From Bacteroidales bacterium (lineage in GTDB: Bacteria; Bacteroidota; Bacteroidia; Bacteroidales; UBA932): a stretch of 59,795 bases of DNA. A model generated the notes under the pieces. It made no database searches and had not been told where the DNA came from. It saw only the letters and a program-made list of their open reading frames with translations. The translations under genes and the position numbers were made by a program. Where the stretch lies: NCBI GenBank assembly GCA_017544265.1, contig JAFYEM010000043.1, forward strand, positions 1-59,795, written 5' to 3'. Position 1 is the first letter of the stretch. Each line of letters opens with the position of its first letter. Positions 15,365 through 23,072 of this stretch are shown here, in pieces.

Positions 15365-15406
15365 AAAGAGGCTGACCTAAGTCAGATTGACTTGATCAGC
15401 CTCTTT
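15365..15406 (-). terminator. Terminator of the fimbrillin-like operon
   Basis: The long hairpin has outer arms AAAGAGGCTGA and TCAGCCTCTTT and an inner AAGTCA/TGACTT stem. On the minus strand it is followed by TTTTG. It shares its AAGAGGCTG stem with the terminator at 223-254. Confidence 0.75.
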
Positions 15407-15427
15407 AATGCAAATGGAAATTATCAA

Positions 15428-17158
15428 CTATTCAAATACTAACTGGTATCCATAAATAAACTGTCCCCAGTTAGCAGGATAAGATTGCGTATATTTCATC
15501 ATCAAGTATGCCTCGCTAGTGAGAGCAGGACCGCTTCCAATATTGAAGACAACATCTGATGTAGAGTGGCTGGCCCAACCATCAGCGCTCTGAGCGACAT
15601 GGAAGTAGTTAGTTTGATAGAAGAAGTAATCTGTACTATCATCACCGTTATAAGCAAATGTGATGGAAGAGGCATCGCTTGCAGTTAATACTCCATAGAG
15701 AGGTTTATTGTAGGCTATCTTACCGAAGAGTTCGGAAATTTTAATATTTCCTAAGGTGCAATCCTCGCTTGCGGCAAGCGTCATTGTCTTTGTATAATTG
15801 GAGCCTGTTCCAGGATGCCAGAAATTCTGACCGTCACCGCTATCTATTGTTGTAAACGTGTATTGCTTTGTAAAGCTACTTGCATCACTGCCTAAATAAT
15901 AGAACGGAACTGTTCCGTAGCTAAGAACATTTGAGGCATCAAGAGAGGCAGGCAATCCACCCCTGTCTGACTGCAGAATGTAATGCATATAATACTGACC
16001 GGTAGCGGATGGCCTTTGATTGGTAAAAGAACTTAAAGAATATGTCCCGCTATAACTTCCCGTAGCCAAATCATTTGCAAAGGTGTATCCGCTATTAAAT
16101 TCTGAGATATCTATTGTCGCATTCTGAGATACACAGAAACGTACACGTTTGCAATCAATTTTCCAATTCACACTAGGATTGTTTGCAGCACCAGTAAGGG
16201 TTATAGAATATGAGTAGGAAAGAGGGTATGATTCATAACTGTCATTCCTGGCAAGGACTAATTCCTTGTTGAATGTCCTCTTAAATATCTGTCCCCCGTC
16301 AGCATCCTCAATCAAGATAGACAGCGTATTGGCAGGGTACGTAGCTGCAGGAATGTTGAAATAATAATCCGCAGACGCGATCTCACCTTGTCCGGACAAA
16401 TCCACTTTTTGATATCCCTTAAAGTCTGAAACCCAGGCAGGAAGGAATGTAAGTTCTGCAACTCCATCATTATCAGTATCAGATAATGCAAAGTCTCCGT
16501 CAACTGGATAGTTCGACTTATCGCTCGTGCAAAGTTTGAGCGCAGCCGCTTTTGCAGGAACATTCTTTACGGTAATTTTCAGAACGGCCATAGCAGTCTT
16601 GAAGTTAAAGTTGCTATTGTCGCCATTCTGCATTCCGACAAGAATAATATCAGATTGTGCCCCAGTAACATTTCCTCTTGCCAGTGTAAACCATGGGGCA
16701 CCGTAATCATGAGCTTCCGGGGTATTAAAACGATCTAATACAGTTGTCGGATACATAGCATATCCAGTGCTCTTCCAAGTCCCATCCACAAAAGCAGTCA
16801 AATCTCCGGCGGAGGAAGTACTCGTAAATACTGCGGTCTTTTTATCAGTAGAAAGGGTCTTAATTCTATAAGTATAAATACCCTGCTTTGAATAAGTAGT
16901 TTTATCCTGACAAACGAGCAAACGAACCTGGTCGCTGTCAAGCCATGTGAAGTCTCCGTCTGCGGCATAGGCAGTCTTCAATGATTCATCAGTAATTACA
17001 GCGGTAATTTCGTGAGGAATAGCATCAGATGATGCCACTTCCGGTCCTTCAATCTGTTCATTGACATTGTTGTCAATATCATTATTGTCATTAAGTTCCT
17101 TTTGGCAAGAAACAAGCACTGCTGTAAATGCGAGCGCAATGTATAAAGTCTTTTTCAT
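15428..17158 (-). CDS. Fimbrillin-like (Mfa-type) cell-surface lipoprotein
   Basis: A 576-residue predicted lipoprotein (lipobox LVSCQ, Cys18) with an Asn/Asp-rich linker after the signal. The order of features resembles the fimbrillin/Mfa-like adhesin families of Bacteroidales: ITAVITDESLKTAYAADGDF, FTWLDSDQVRLLV, then a domain with ...YSKQGIYTYRIKTLS and FNFKTAMAVLKITVKN, the last a family-typical strand. The C-terminal half is a second beta-sandwich of unknown binding specificity. The gene is clearly AT-richer than its neighbours and uses many AAT/ATT/ACA codons, which suggests acquisition. A 47-residue peptide gene lies 13 bases upstream in the same operon, and a terminator lies downstream. 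Confidence 0.7.
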   Translation of the reverse strand: MKKTLYIALAFTAVLVSCQKELNDNNDIDNNVNEQIEGPEVASSDAIPHEITAVITDESLKTAYAADGDFTWLDSDQVRLLVCQDKTTYSKQGIYTYRIKTLSTDKKTAVFTSTSSAGDLTAFVDGTWKSTGYAMYPTTVLDRFNTPEAHDYGAPWFTLARGNVTGAQSDIILVGMQNGDNSNFNFKTAMAVLKITVKNVPAKAAALKLCTSDKSNYPVDGDFALSDTDNDGVAELTFLPAWVSDFKGYQKVDLSGQGEIASADYYFNIPAATYPANTLSILIEDADGGQIFKRTFNKELVLARNDSYESYPLSYSYSITLTGAANNPSVNWKIDCKRVRFCVSQNATIDISEFNSGYTFANDLATGSYSGTYSLSSFTNQRPSATGQYYMHYILQSDRGGLPASLDASNVLSYGTVPFYYLGSDASSFTKQYTFTTIDSGDGQNFWHPGTGSNYTKTMTLAASEDCTLGNIKISELFGKIAYNKPLYGVLTASDASSITFAYNGDDSTDYFFYQTNYFHVAQSADGWASHSTSDVVFNIGSGPALTSEAYLMMKYTQSYPANWGQFIYGYQLVFE

Positions 17159-17171
17159 AGTTCAGTGCTTT

Positions 17172-17315
17172 TTAAGACCAGAAATCATCTTCATCGTGAG
17201 TCAAGCCATCATCGTCATAGCTCCTGATATTCAAATTCTCTCCGTTAGAGAGAATATTGCCTTCCAAGGTTATTTGGAACTCCTCTACCTCCGGCACAAA
17301 ATACTTTTTCTTCAT
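17172..17315 (-). CDS. Small acidic peptide (47 aa) upstream of the fimbrillin-like gene
   Basis: The ATG at 17313-17315 opens a 47-codon frame: it starts MKKKYFVPEVEEF, has a central LEGNILSNGENLNI and ends in the Asp-rich DDDGLTHDEDDFWS. No signal peptide or membrane helix is seen. Short proteins of this kind (KKKY.VP/PE....., then an acidic tail) recur in Bacteroidales next to fimbrillin-like lipoproteins, but the function is unknown. It is 13 bases before the lipoprotein start and 90 bases after a strong promoter, so it is the first gene of the transcript. It could be a leader peptide, a surface-assembly helper or a ribosomally made peptide precursor. Confidence 0.7.
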   Translation of the reverse strand: MKKKYFVPEVEEFQITLEGNILSNGENLNIRSYDDDGLTHDEDDFWS

Positions 17316-17404
17316 CTGATATTTATTTTTAAAGTGTTACTAATAGCATAATTAGCTTGTTAAACTTCGTGTTCCGGCATCCCAATACAGACACCATAAC
17401 CTCG

Positions 17405-17435
17405 CAAATATACCACTAATTTTGAATAATCCAAG
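17405..17435 (-). promoter_or_regulatory. Promoter of the peptide-fimbrillin operon
   Basis: Minus strand: CTTG (17435-17432), 19 bases, TATATTTG (17412-17405). The transcript has a leader of about 85 bases before the 47-codon gene. Confidence 0.75.
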
Positions 17436-17446
17436 ATTTTACGGGT

Positions 17447-17686
17447 AAATATCCGGTAATATATTTACTCCACGGCCTCTTCGGCACTCACGTGGACCGG
17501 GCTACTACCGGACACATGAAGGATGTGGTGGATGAACTTATCGCCTCAGGGGAACTCCGCAAGGTAATCATAATCATGCCCGATGCCGGAGATTCGGACA
17601 TTCACAATAACTGGCACAGCTGGGAATATTGGCACACAGCCTTGAGGTTATCACTCCCCTTCGCATCCAGAAACTTCGAACCCTGA
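17447..17686 (+). pseudogene. Truncated, internally deleted copy of the esterase at 22142-23005
   Basis: The frame reads KYPVIYLLHGLFGTHVDRAT and ATTGHMKDVVDELIASGELR, then ...PDAGDSDIHNNW joined directly to HSWEYWHTALRLSLPFASRN. Compared with the esterase on the other strand at 22142-23005, it covers residues about 58-112 and 264-287. The signal peptide, the nucleophile region GLSMGG and about 150 codons are missing. The deletion joins at a shared Trp codon (CTGG), which suggests microhomology-mediated loss. The reading frame is still open and the protein identity high, so decay is recent or the copy came from a close relative. Its 5' edge meets the promoter of the fimbrillin operon. Confidence 0.85.
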
Positions 17687-17710
17687 GAGACATTTTAACT
17701 GGAGAATTCC

Positions 17711-17741
17711 TTTGAATATTTAAAGCATTTTCGCAAATTTG
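17711..17741 (+). promoter_or_regulatory. Promoter of yitT
   Basis: TTTG (17711-17714), 19 bases, CAAATTTG (17734-17741). Seven of eight -7 positions match. Confidence 0.65.
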
Positions 17742-17758
17742 AAGAAAATTTACAACTA

Positions 17759-18703
17759 ATGACCAATATACTTAAACCACTCGCCACCTGGAAATTCTGG
17801 AAAGAACTCATTATCATGACACTTGGAATTTCCGTAGGCGCTGCCGCTGTGTATTACTTCCTCATGCCCTCCAAACTCATCATCGGCAGTATTTCAGGTC
17901 TTTCCATAGTGCTTTCAGAGGTCAGCGGAAATCTTGGTTTCCCTATAAAAGTCTCCACGCTCATTATTGTCATAAATGCCGTCCTGCTGGTATTGGCCTG
18001 GTTTTTAATAGGTAAGGAATTCGGACTTAAGACCGTCTATACCGCCCTTATCCTCGGTCCCCTCGTGGACATGTGGGCCTGGCTGTTTCCGATAGAGACA
18101 GTCATTACCGAAGGCACGTCCGTGATGAACGACCCCTGGCTGGACCTGCTCTGCTTCGTTCTGATGCTCAGCATCTCACAGGCCATACTTTTCCGCATAA
18201 ACGCCTCCACCGGCGGACTGGACATAATTGCCAAAATCGTCAACAAATATCTGCATTTCGACATTGGCACTTCCGTAACCATCGCCGGCGCCGTCATCTG
18301 CTGTTCAGCCTTTGCCATCAACCCTTTCCGGCTTGTGGTAATCGGGCTCATCGGCACGTGGATCAACGGCCTGGTGGTCGATTATTTCACGGATACCCTG
18401 AACAAGCGCAAGCGGGTATGCATAATCAGCCCGGACTATGAAATCATACGCGACTACATAATTAATCAACTTCACCGCGGCTGCAGCTTGTATCAGCTGC
18501 ATGGCGGCTACAGCAAGGAAGAACATGTCGAAGTGGTCACGCTGCTCACCCAGCATGAGTATGCAGATTTATTCAACTTCCTGAAGGACAGAAATATAAG
18601 CGGTTTCATGACAGCCGGCAACGTCAGCGAAATCTATGGAACCTGGAACGCCCCGAGACCTTACAAAGATTTTGAACTGAAAAAGAAGAAGAAATCAGAG
18701 TAG
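17759..18703 (+). CDS. YitT family membrane protein (DUF161 plus DUF2179)
   Basis: A 314-residue inner-membrane protein with five or six hydrophobic helices in the first 210 residues, including GISVGAAAVYYFLMPSKL, GSISGLSIVL and NASTGGLDIIAKI, all typical of the YitT family, and a cytoplasmic C-terminal DUF2179 domain (VCIISPDYEIIRDYII, then LHRGCSLYQLHGGYS). The function of the family is not established; some members are thought to be transporters. The last nine bases overlap the 3' end of the convergent coaE gene. The basic tail ELKKKKKSE is encoded in or beside this overlap. Confidence 0.85.
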   Translation: MTNILKPLATWKFWKELIIMTLGISVGAAAVYYFLMPSKLIIGSISGLSIVLSEVSGNLGFPIKVSTLIIVINAVLLVLAWFLIGKEFGLKTVYTALILGPLVDMWAWLFPIETVITEGTSVMNDPWLDLLCFVLMLSISQAILFRINASTGGLDIIAKIVNKYLHFDIGTSVTIAGAVICCSAFAINPFRLVVIGLIGTWINGLVVDYFTDTLNKRKRVCIISPDYEIIRDYIINQLHRGCSLYQLHGGYSKEEHVEVVTLLTQHEYADLFNFLKDRNISGFMTAGNVSEIYGTWNAPRPYKDFELKKKKKSE

Positions 18704-19294
18704 TTCTTCAAGGGCCCTGTCCACTTTTTCGCCAAGAGAAGAAAGCGAAGAATCGTTGCAGACAACAGAGTACGGCACTTTCAGATTTGAAAGTGCCGAC
18801 TGCGTTTCTGTCTGCGCCAGAATTCGGTCCCGTATTGCTTCAGAGGAAGCCTTGTCACGCCCGGAAGCCCTCGCGATTCGGGTTTCGACAGGCGCATCGA
18901 CATAGAGGACTGCATCGTAGGCCCCGTCAAAAATACGCTTTGCAAGAATGACTGCGGACTCTATGACAACTGCCGGGACATCACCAAGGGCATCGCGCCA
19001 GGCCGCAAAATCTGCCATAACCGCCGGATAGACAATTTCTTCCACACGGCGTCTGGCCTCATCGTCGTGGAAAATAATCGCAGCGAGAGCGCTTTTGTCC
19101 ATACCCCCGCCCTCAAGATGCAGATCCTCCCCGAGCGCATCGCAGATCGCATCCACAAGGGCCGGATTGCTGTCGTAAAGAGCTTTGGTGCGGGAATCGG
19201 AGTCATAGACGGGAATCCCCCGCTCACGAAGAAGAGAGGCAACGGTGGACTTTCCGCTGCCGATGCCACCGGTAAGTGCAATTGTCCTACTCAC
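18695..19294 (-). CDS. coaE: Dephospho-CoA kinase
   Basis: A 199-residue cytoplasmic kinase catalysing the last step of coenzyme A synthesis. The P-loop TGGIGSGKST is at residues 8-17, followed by VYDSDSRTKALYD and YPAVMADFAAWRD as in CoaE. The start is taken as the GTG at 19292-19294 (VSRTIALTGG), because the family begins just before the P-loop. It overlaps the ybbR stop by eight bases, whereas an upstream ATG lies deep inside ybbR in another frame. It is the last gene of the conserved nusB-yajC-ybbR-coaE operon of Bacteroidota. Confidence 0.92.
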   Translation of the reverse strand: MSRTIALTGGIGSGKSTVASLLRERGIPVYDSDSRTKALYDSNPALVDAICDALGEDLHLEGGGMDKSALAAIIFHDDEARRRVEEIVYPAVMADFAAWRDALGDVPAVVIESAVILAKRIFDGAYDAVLYVDAPVETRIARASGRDKASSEAIRDRILAQTETQSALSNLKVPYSVVCNDSSLSSLGEKVDRALEELL

Positions 19295-20246
19295 TTTCCA
19301 CACAGGTAAAGACCTCGGGCTCAATGCGGTAGTCAATAACGCCACGGGGCAGTTTCAATGTGGACGGAATACAGCGGCCTCCCATGGAAGAAACGAAGTC
19401 CTTGTATTCGATGAAAAGCTTGAAGGAATCCGAAGGGTCGGCCACAAGGGGAAAGGTGCAGCGGAAATGGACCTCGGCCGTGGAAGGATAGACCTCCACT
19501 TTACGGCCGGCCGGGACATTCCAAACTTCCACCGGAACGCTCCTCCGGAGTTCGGTATAACGCGATACGGTAATGTCGTAACGCACTTCATCCGACGAGA
19601 GCCTTACGCCATGTATGCGCTGAAGTTTGAGGCTTCCGTGTATATTGTCGTGGACGTCGGAGAGATTGAGCTGCGATGTGCGGACCCTGTCTATATTGTC
19701 CAGACGCGCCTCGTCACCATAGACAATCACAGAATCCGGAATCACCTTCAGCGGTGCGCTGGTCATGAACTGAGGGCGGTAGGAAATGTCGTGGACCAGT
19801 TCCACAGGCACTTTTTTATGGTTTTCGGCAGGAAATACGAAGGACATGGTATCGGTGATGAAAGCCTCCAGGGAGGTCTCCTCACCGAAGATGCTGCCCG
19901 TGTAACCGTTCTTGGCAGCCCCGCAGATATAGAAAACATCCGGGTCCTTTCCGTGCCTGAGGTCCTGAGGCTTGAAGCGGACCTTGACATTCCGGCGGCC
20001 CCGGCGATAGCGCTCCGACACCAGATTGAACCCGTTGGTGCGGCACCTCGCCGATACAGTCACGCTGTTGGACGACACTCCCGCGTGGCCGTCTATCTGG
20101 CATTCCGCGACGACATTCATGCTTACGACGCCCGAATAATCCTTCGAAAGATTGATTATCAGCCAGATAATAAATGCCAGCGCAAGGGAGACTATAAGTG
20201 ATACAGCCTCCCCTGCACTAAGGAAATGCCGGGGTTTGCGCGGCAT
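19287..20246 (-). CDS. YbbR-like domain protein (CdaR-related)
   Basis: A 319-residue protein with one N-terminal membrane helix (about residues 15-33, VSLIVSLALAFIIWLIINL) and an extracytoplasmic part of repeated beta-rich YbbR-like domains, e.g. ARCRTNGFNLVSERYRRG, VPVELVHDISYRPQFMTSAP and VPVEVWNVPAGRKVEVYPST. In Firmicutes, CdaR with this architecture controls a cyclic-di-AMP cyclase. In Bacteroidota the gene is fixed between yajC and coaE and the role is not known. It starts one base before the yajC stop on the same strand and overlaps coaE by eight bases. Confidence 0.85.
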   Translation of the reverse strand: MPRKPRHFLSAGEAVSLIVSLALAFIIWLIINLSKDYSGVVSMNVVAECQIDGHAGVSSNSVTVSARCRTNGFNLVSERYRRGRRNVKVRFKPQDLRHGKDPDVFYICGAAKNGYTGSIFGEETSLEAFITDTMSFVFPAENHKKVPVELVHDISYRPQFMTSAPLKVIPDSVIVYGDEARLDNIDRVRTSQLNLSDVHDNIHGSLKLQRIHGVRLSSDEVRYDITVSRYTELRRSVPVEVWNVPAGRKVEVYPSTAEVHFRCTFPLVADPSDSFKLFIEYKDFVSSMGGRCIPSTLKLPRGVIDYRIEPEVFTCVESE

Positions 20247-20247
20247 T

Positions 20248-20580
20248 TTACTGCTGTTGCTGCTGCTGGGAATAATCCTTCACCAGGCCGTTCTTGTCCA
20301 CACGGAGTTTCACGTCCGCATCGACCTTGATAAGGGCGGTCTTTTCATCGACCTCCACTATTTCTCCGTAGATACCTCCGACGGTGACAATCTTGTCGCC
20401 TTTCTTAAGTCCGTTGCGGAATTCCTGGAGTTCTTTCTGCTGCTTGCGCTGCGGACGTATCATGAATAGCCACATCACAACGAAAATAAGCGCGAGCATA
20501 ATCCACATGGACCATGAGGACCCGCCGGCCGCGGCGCCCTGCGCCGGAGCAGCTGCTTGAAGAAGAGTTAAAATGTTCAT
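20248..20580 (-). CDS. yajC: Sec translocase accessory subunit YajC
   Basis: A 110-residue membrane protein with one helix (WSMWIMLALIFVVMWLFMI) followed by RPQRKQQKELQEFRNGLKKG and DKIVTVGGIYGEIVEVD, which are diagnostic of YajC. It associates with SecDF-YidC at the translocon. The C terminus ends in a run of six glutamines encoded by CAG/CAA repeats, which could vary in length. It lies two bases after nusB and one base before ybbR. Confidence 0.93.
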   Translation of the reverse strand: MNILTLLQAAAPAQGAAAGGSSWSMWIMLALIFVVMWLFMIRPQRKQQKELQEFRNGLKKGDKIVTVGGIYGEIVEVDEKTALIKVDADVKLRVDKNGLVKDYSQQQQQQ

Positions 20581-20582
20581 AT

Positions 20583-21536
20583 TTAAATGGTTTTATTAAT
20601 TTTTCCGGCTTCGATATCTTGTTTTATAAGCCTGTCCAGAAGGCCGTTCACGAACACACGGCTCTTGGGCGTGCCATAGAATTTTGCTATCTCCACGTAT
20701 TCATTGATAGTTACCCTCGCGGGTATGTCCGGGAAAACGCGCGCCTCGCTGATTCCCATGTCGATAAGCACAGTGTCAGTGGAAAAGAGTCGGTCGCTCT
20801 CCCAGCCCTGGGAGCCCTCTGCGATACGCTGGAAATTCTCTTTGTAAGCGCCGAAAGAAGTACGCAGAAGTTTCATTACGAAATCCGAGTCACTTTCCAC
20901 CTTGCGCCCGCCGGCGGAGAGGATGTCGCTGTTGTACAGCGGCGGATATTCCCAACGGCCGCGGCGGCTGATCTTGTCTATATCCTTCACAATGAAAGAA
21001 AGCACGTAACCGAGGTCGTCATTCCAGAGAATGGACAAATCCTCGAGAATCTTCGCAAGCGGCTCGCTGTCTTCGAATTCTTCGGTGTAGATATGCTTCC
21101 ACAGTTGAGCATCCTGCTTCAGATCCGAAGCGGGAGATGCCATATATTCCCTGAAATAATCCCTGGACGCGATGGTGTCGAGGGTTTCTCCTATGAAAAT
21201 ATCGTATTGCTGCCAGGAGAGTTTACGGCGGGAAAGCAGTTTGGTAAGGTCAGGATCGTCTGCTATGATGGAGGAGAACCTGTTCCGGGCGAACTTTGTA
21301 TTCGGGTTCAGTTCTTCCTCGGTGGGGTTGAACTTCGAGCGGCGCGCCTCAATCCTGCGGGAGGCTTCTGCTGACAGTTCAGGAGCCAGGGCAATCATGA
21401 AAAGGTACAGGTCCCGCGTTGCCTCCAAGGATTCCAGAAGGAACTTTTCCGCATCCTTCGCAGTCATGGATGAATCTTCCGCATACGCATACAACGTCTT
21501 GAATGCCTTGATTCTTAATATTCGTCTGGTCAGCAT
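20583..21536 (-). CDS. nusB: NusB family transcription antitermination protein
   Basis: A 317-residue protein. The N-terminal MLTRRILRIKAFKTLYAY and the C-terminal IDMGISEARVFPDIPARVTI, INEYVEIAKFYGTPKSR and FVNGLLDRL identify it as NusB; the long middle part (about residues 60-190) is the extended form typical of Bacteroidota. NusB binds boxA RNA with S10 in rRNA antitermination. The start MLTRRIL is preferred to an ATG 13 codons upstream because it matches the family's opening. It is the first gene of the nusB-yajC-ybbR-coaE operon. Confidence 0.92.
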   Translation of the reverse strand: MLTRRILRIKAFKTLYAYAEDSSMTAKDAEKFLLESLEATRDLYLFMIALAPELSAEASRRIEARRSKFNPTEEELNPNTKFARNRFSSIIADDPDLTKLLSRRKLSWQQYDIFIGETLDTIASRDYFREYMASPASDLKQDAQLWKHIYTEEFEDSEPLAKILEDLSILWNDDLGYVLSFIVKDIDKISRRGRWEYPPLYNSDILSAGGRKVESDSDFVMKLLRTSFGAYKENFQRIAEGSQGWESDRLFSTDTVLIDMGISEARVFPDIPARVTINEYVEIAKFYGTPKSRVFVNGLLDRLIKQDIEAGKINKTI

Positions 21537-21615
21537 AATACGTATTTCAAATAACTGTTTTCGTCCAGTGGTCAAAATATTTCTTACAAAGATAGTCTTT
21601 TCCGATTATTTTACC

Positions 21616-21623
21616 TACATTTG
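21616..21623 (+). promoter_or_regulatory. -7 element of the DUF3276 gene
   Basis: TACATTTG is a full match to TAnnTTTG, 30 bases before the ATG. The -33 region at the expected distance is weak. Confidence 0.5.
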
Positions 21624-21653
21624 CGGAGCAAAAAATTATAAAACATAGAAATT

Positions 21654-21998
21654 ATGTACAATGATGATTTAGAAAGGGGTTACTACGCGCAGAGGAGCTC
21701 CGAGGATGTTTATTCAAAACCCGTGAGAGCCGGAAAACGTACCTATTTCTTTGATGTTAAATCCACAAGAGGCAACCATGACTTCTATCTGACCATCACT
21801 GAAAGCAAGCGCCGCCAGGAATCCGATGGTTCCTTCTCTTTCGACAAGCACAAGATTTTCCTCTATAAAGAAGATTTCGACAAATTCGCCGAAGGCCTTG
21901 CAGAGGCAGTCGAATATATCCGCACCAATCTTCTTGCGAACCTTCCCCCCAGGGAGGAATCCGCACCCGCTGAAGAGGAGCAGAACGACGAATTCTAG
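21654..21998 (+). CDS. DUF3276 family (PUR-domain) nucleic-acid-binding protein
   Basis: A 114-residue protein of the DUF3276/PUR-alpha-like family conserved in Bacteroidota. Diagnostic segments are GKRTYFFDVKSTRGNHDFYL (residues about 27-46), YLTITESKR and the Phe/Asp-rich HKIFLYKEDFDKFAEGL. Related PUR-fold proteins bind single-stranded DNA or RNA. The C-terminal tail is acidic (PREESAPAEEEQNDEF). It is a single gene followed by tRNA-Arg, in its own transcript or co-transcribed with the tRNA. Confidence 0.85.
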   Translation: MYNDDLERGYYAQRSSEDVYSKPVRAGKRTYFFDVKSTRGNHDFYLTITESKRRQESDGSFSFDKHKIFLYKEDFDKFAEGLAEAVEYIRTNLLANLPPREESAPAEEEQNDEF

Positions 21999-22022
21999 AC
22001 CCGACAATCTGGAATTTCTTCC

Positions 22023-22094
22023 GCCCCTGTAGTTTAAAGGATAGAATAACGGATTCCGGTTCCGTTGGTCCCGGTTCGATTCCGAGCGGGGGTA
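22023..22094 (+). tRNA. tRNA-Arg (CCG)
   Basis: The cloverleaf folds with acceptor GCCCCTG/CGGGGGT (two G-U pairs), D stem GTTT/GAAT, anticodon stem ACGGA/TCCGT with loop TTCCGGT (anticodon CCG, reading CGG), and T loop TTCGATT. The T stem CCCGG/CCGAG has one C-A mismatch. CCA is not encoded. It lies 24 bases after the DUF3276 gene. Confidence 0.9.
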
Positions 22095-22099
22095 CTTTA

Positions 22100-22134
22100 T
22101 AACCGCCTGTAAATTTTAAATTTGCAGGCGGTTA
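22100..22134. terminator. Bidirectional terminator between tRNA-Arg and the esterase
   Basis: TAACCGCCTG and CAGGCGGTTA form a 10-bp stem around an AT-rich loop. It serves the tRNA on plus and the esterase on minus. Confidence 0.7.
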
Positions 22135-22141
22135 CTTTATC

Positions 22142-23005
22142 TTATTGTTCAAAATTTCTCGAAGCGAAAGGAAGGGATAGCCTAAGGGCCGTGTGCCAGT
22201 ATTCCCAGCTGTGCCAGCCGTCGCGGACCCGCAGTTCGCTCTTCACTTTGCGGTCCCTCATCAGAACGTGCATCTGGACCGAGAGTTCCAGCAGATAATC
22301 GTCGTCGCCGCAGTCAAAGAACCATTTCACGCTGCGCAGCTTTTCCAGTGCTGCCTCGTCCGAGTTGCGGACAAATTCGATGGCCGAAAGTTCATGGACG
22401 GACTTTCTCGCATAGTAAAACTTGTCCGAAGGATCCTCCTTTCCGGGATCTTTCTCATCCAGCCATCCGCTCATGCTGTAGCAGCTGGAAAACTTGTCCG
22501 GATGACGCTGGCTGTAGATGGTTGAACCGCCGCCGCCCATGGAAAGGCCCATTATCGCGCGGTGCTGCTTGTCAGGGATGATGCTGTAGCGGGACTCCAC
22601 CTGGGGCATGAATTCCAGGAAAAAGAAATCCTCGTAATTGCAGCCGGGCATATTCAGATAGCCGTTCCAGTTGTTGTGTATGTCGGGATCTCCTGCGTCG
22701 GGCATTATGATTATCAGTTTCCGGCACTCCCCCGAGGCAATAAGTTCATCCACGACTTCCTTCATGTGTCCAGTAGTGGCCCAGTCCACGTGGGTGCCGA
22801 AAAGGCCGTGAAGAAGATATACCACAGGATATTTTTCGGCCGCCGAGGCGTCATAGCCGGCTGGAAGATAGACATTGTAGTTTATACTCTCCCCGAGGAT
22901 TTTACTCTGGACAGAATCAGTCTTGATGACGCTTTTCGCAAGCGGTTCCCCCCATGCGCACAGTGCAGCAAACGGGAGCAGCAAAAGGAGAAGGAGTTTT
23001 TTCAT
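22142..23005 (-). CDS. Secreted esterase of the esterase D / feruloyl esterase family
   Basis: A 287-residue exported alpha/beta hydrolase. The signal peptide MKKLLLLLLLPFAALCAWG is followed by the family's N-terminal strands, the oxyanion segment YLLHGLFGTH, the nucleophile GLSMGGGGS (Ser155) and the C-terminal DGWHSWEYW, where His265 is the likely catalytic base. The acid is probably in the DCGDDDYLL region. Related enzymes are acetyl-xylan or feruloyl esterases and S-formylglutathione hydrolases; the exported form in a polysaccharide user favours the first group. The start MKK is preferred over an ATG six codons upstream. A decayed partial copy lies on the plus strand at 17447-17686. Confidence 0.8.
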   Translation of the reverse strand: MKKLLLLLLLPFAALCAWGEPLAKSVIKTDSVQSKILGESINYNVYLPAGYDASAAEKYPVVYLLHGLFGTHVDWATTGHMKEVVDELIASGECRKLIIIMPDAGDPDIHNNWNGYLNMPGCNYEDFFFLEFMPQVESRYSIIPDKQHRAIMGLSMGGGGSTIYSQRHPDKFSSCYSMSGWLDEKDPGKEDPSDKFYYARKSVHELSAIEFVRNSDEAALEKLRSVKWFFDCGDDDYLLELSVQMHVLMRDRKVKSELRVRDGWHSWEYWHTALRLSLPFASRNFEQ

Positions 23006-23072
23006 ATTCACTTGTTTTCGCAAAAATATCTAAAAAATATGTAAATTCGCACGCTTTGAAATAAAATCGAAT

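Noticed and set aside
19245-20201. A 318-codon plus-strand ORF
   Set aside because: It lies exactly antisense to ybbR and has no recognisable motifs; ybbR is part of a conserved operon.
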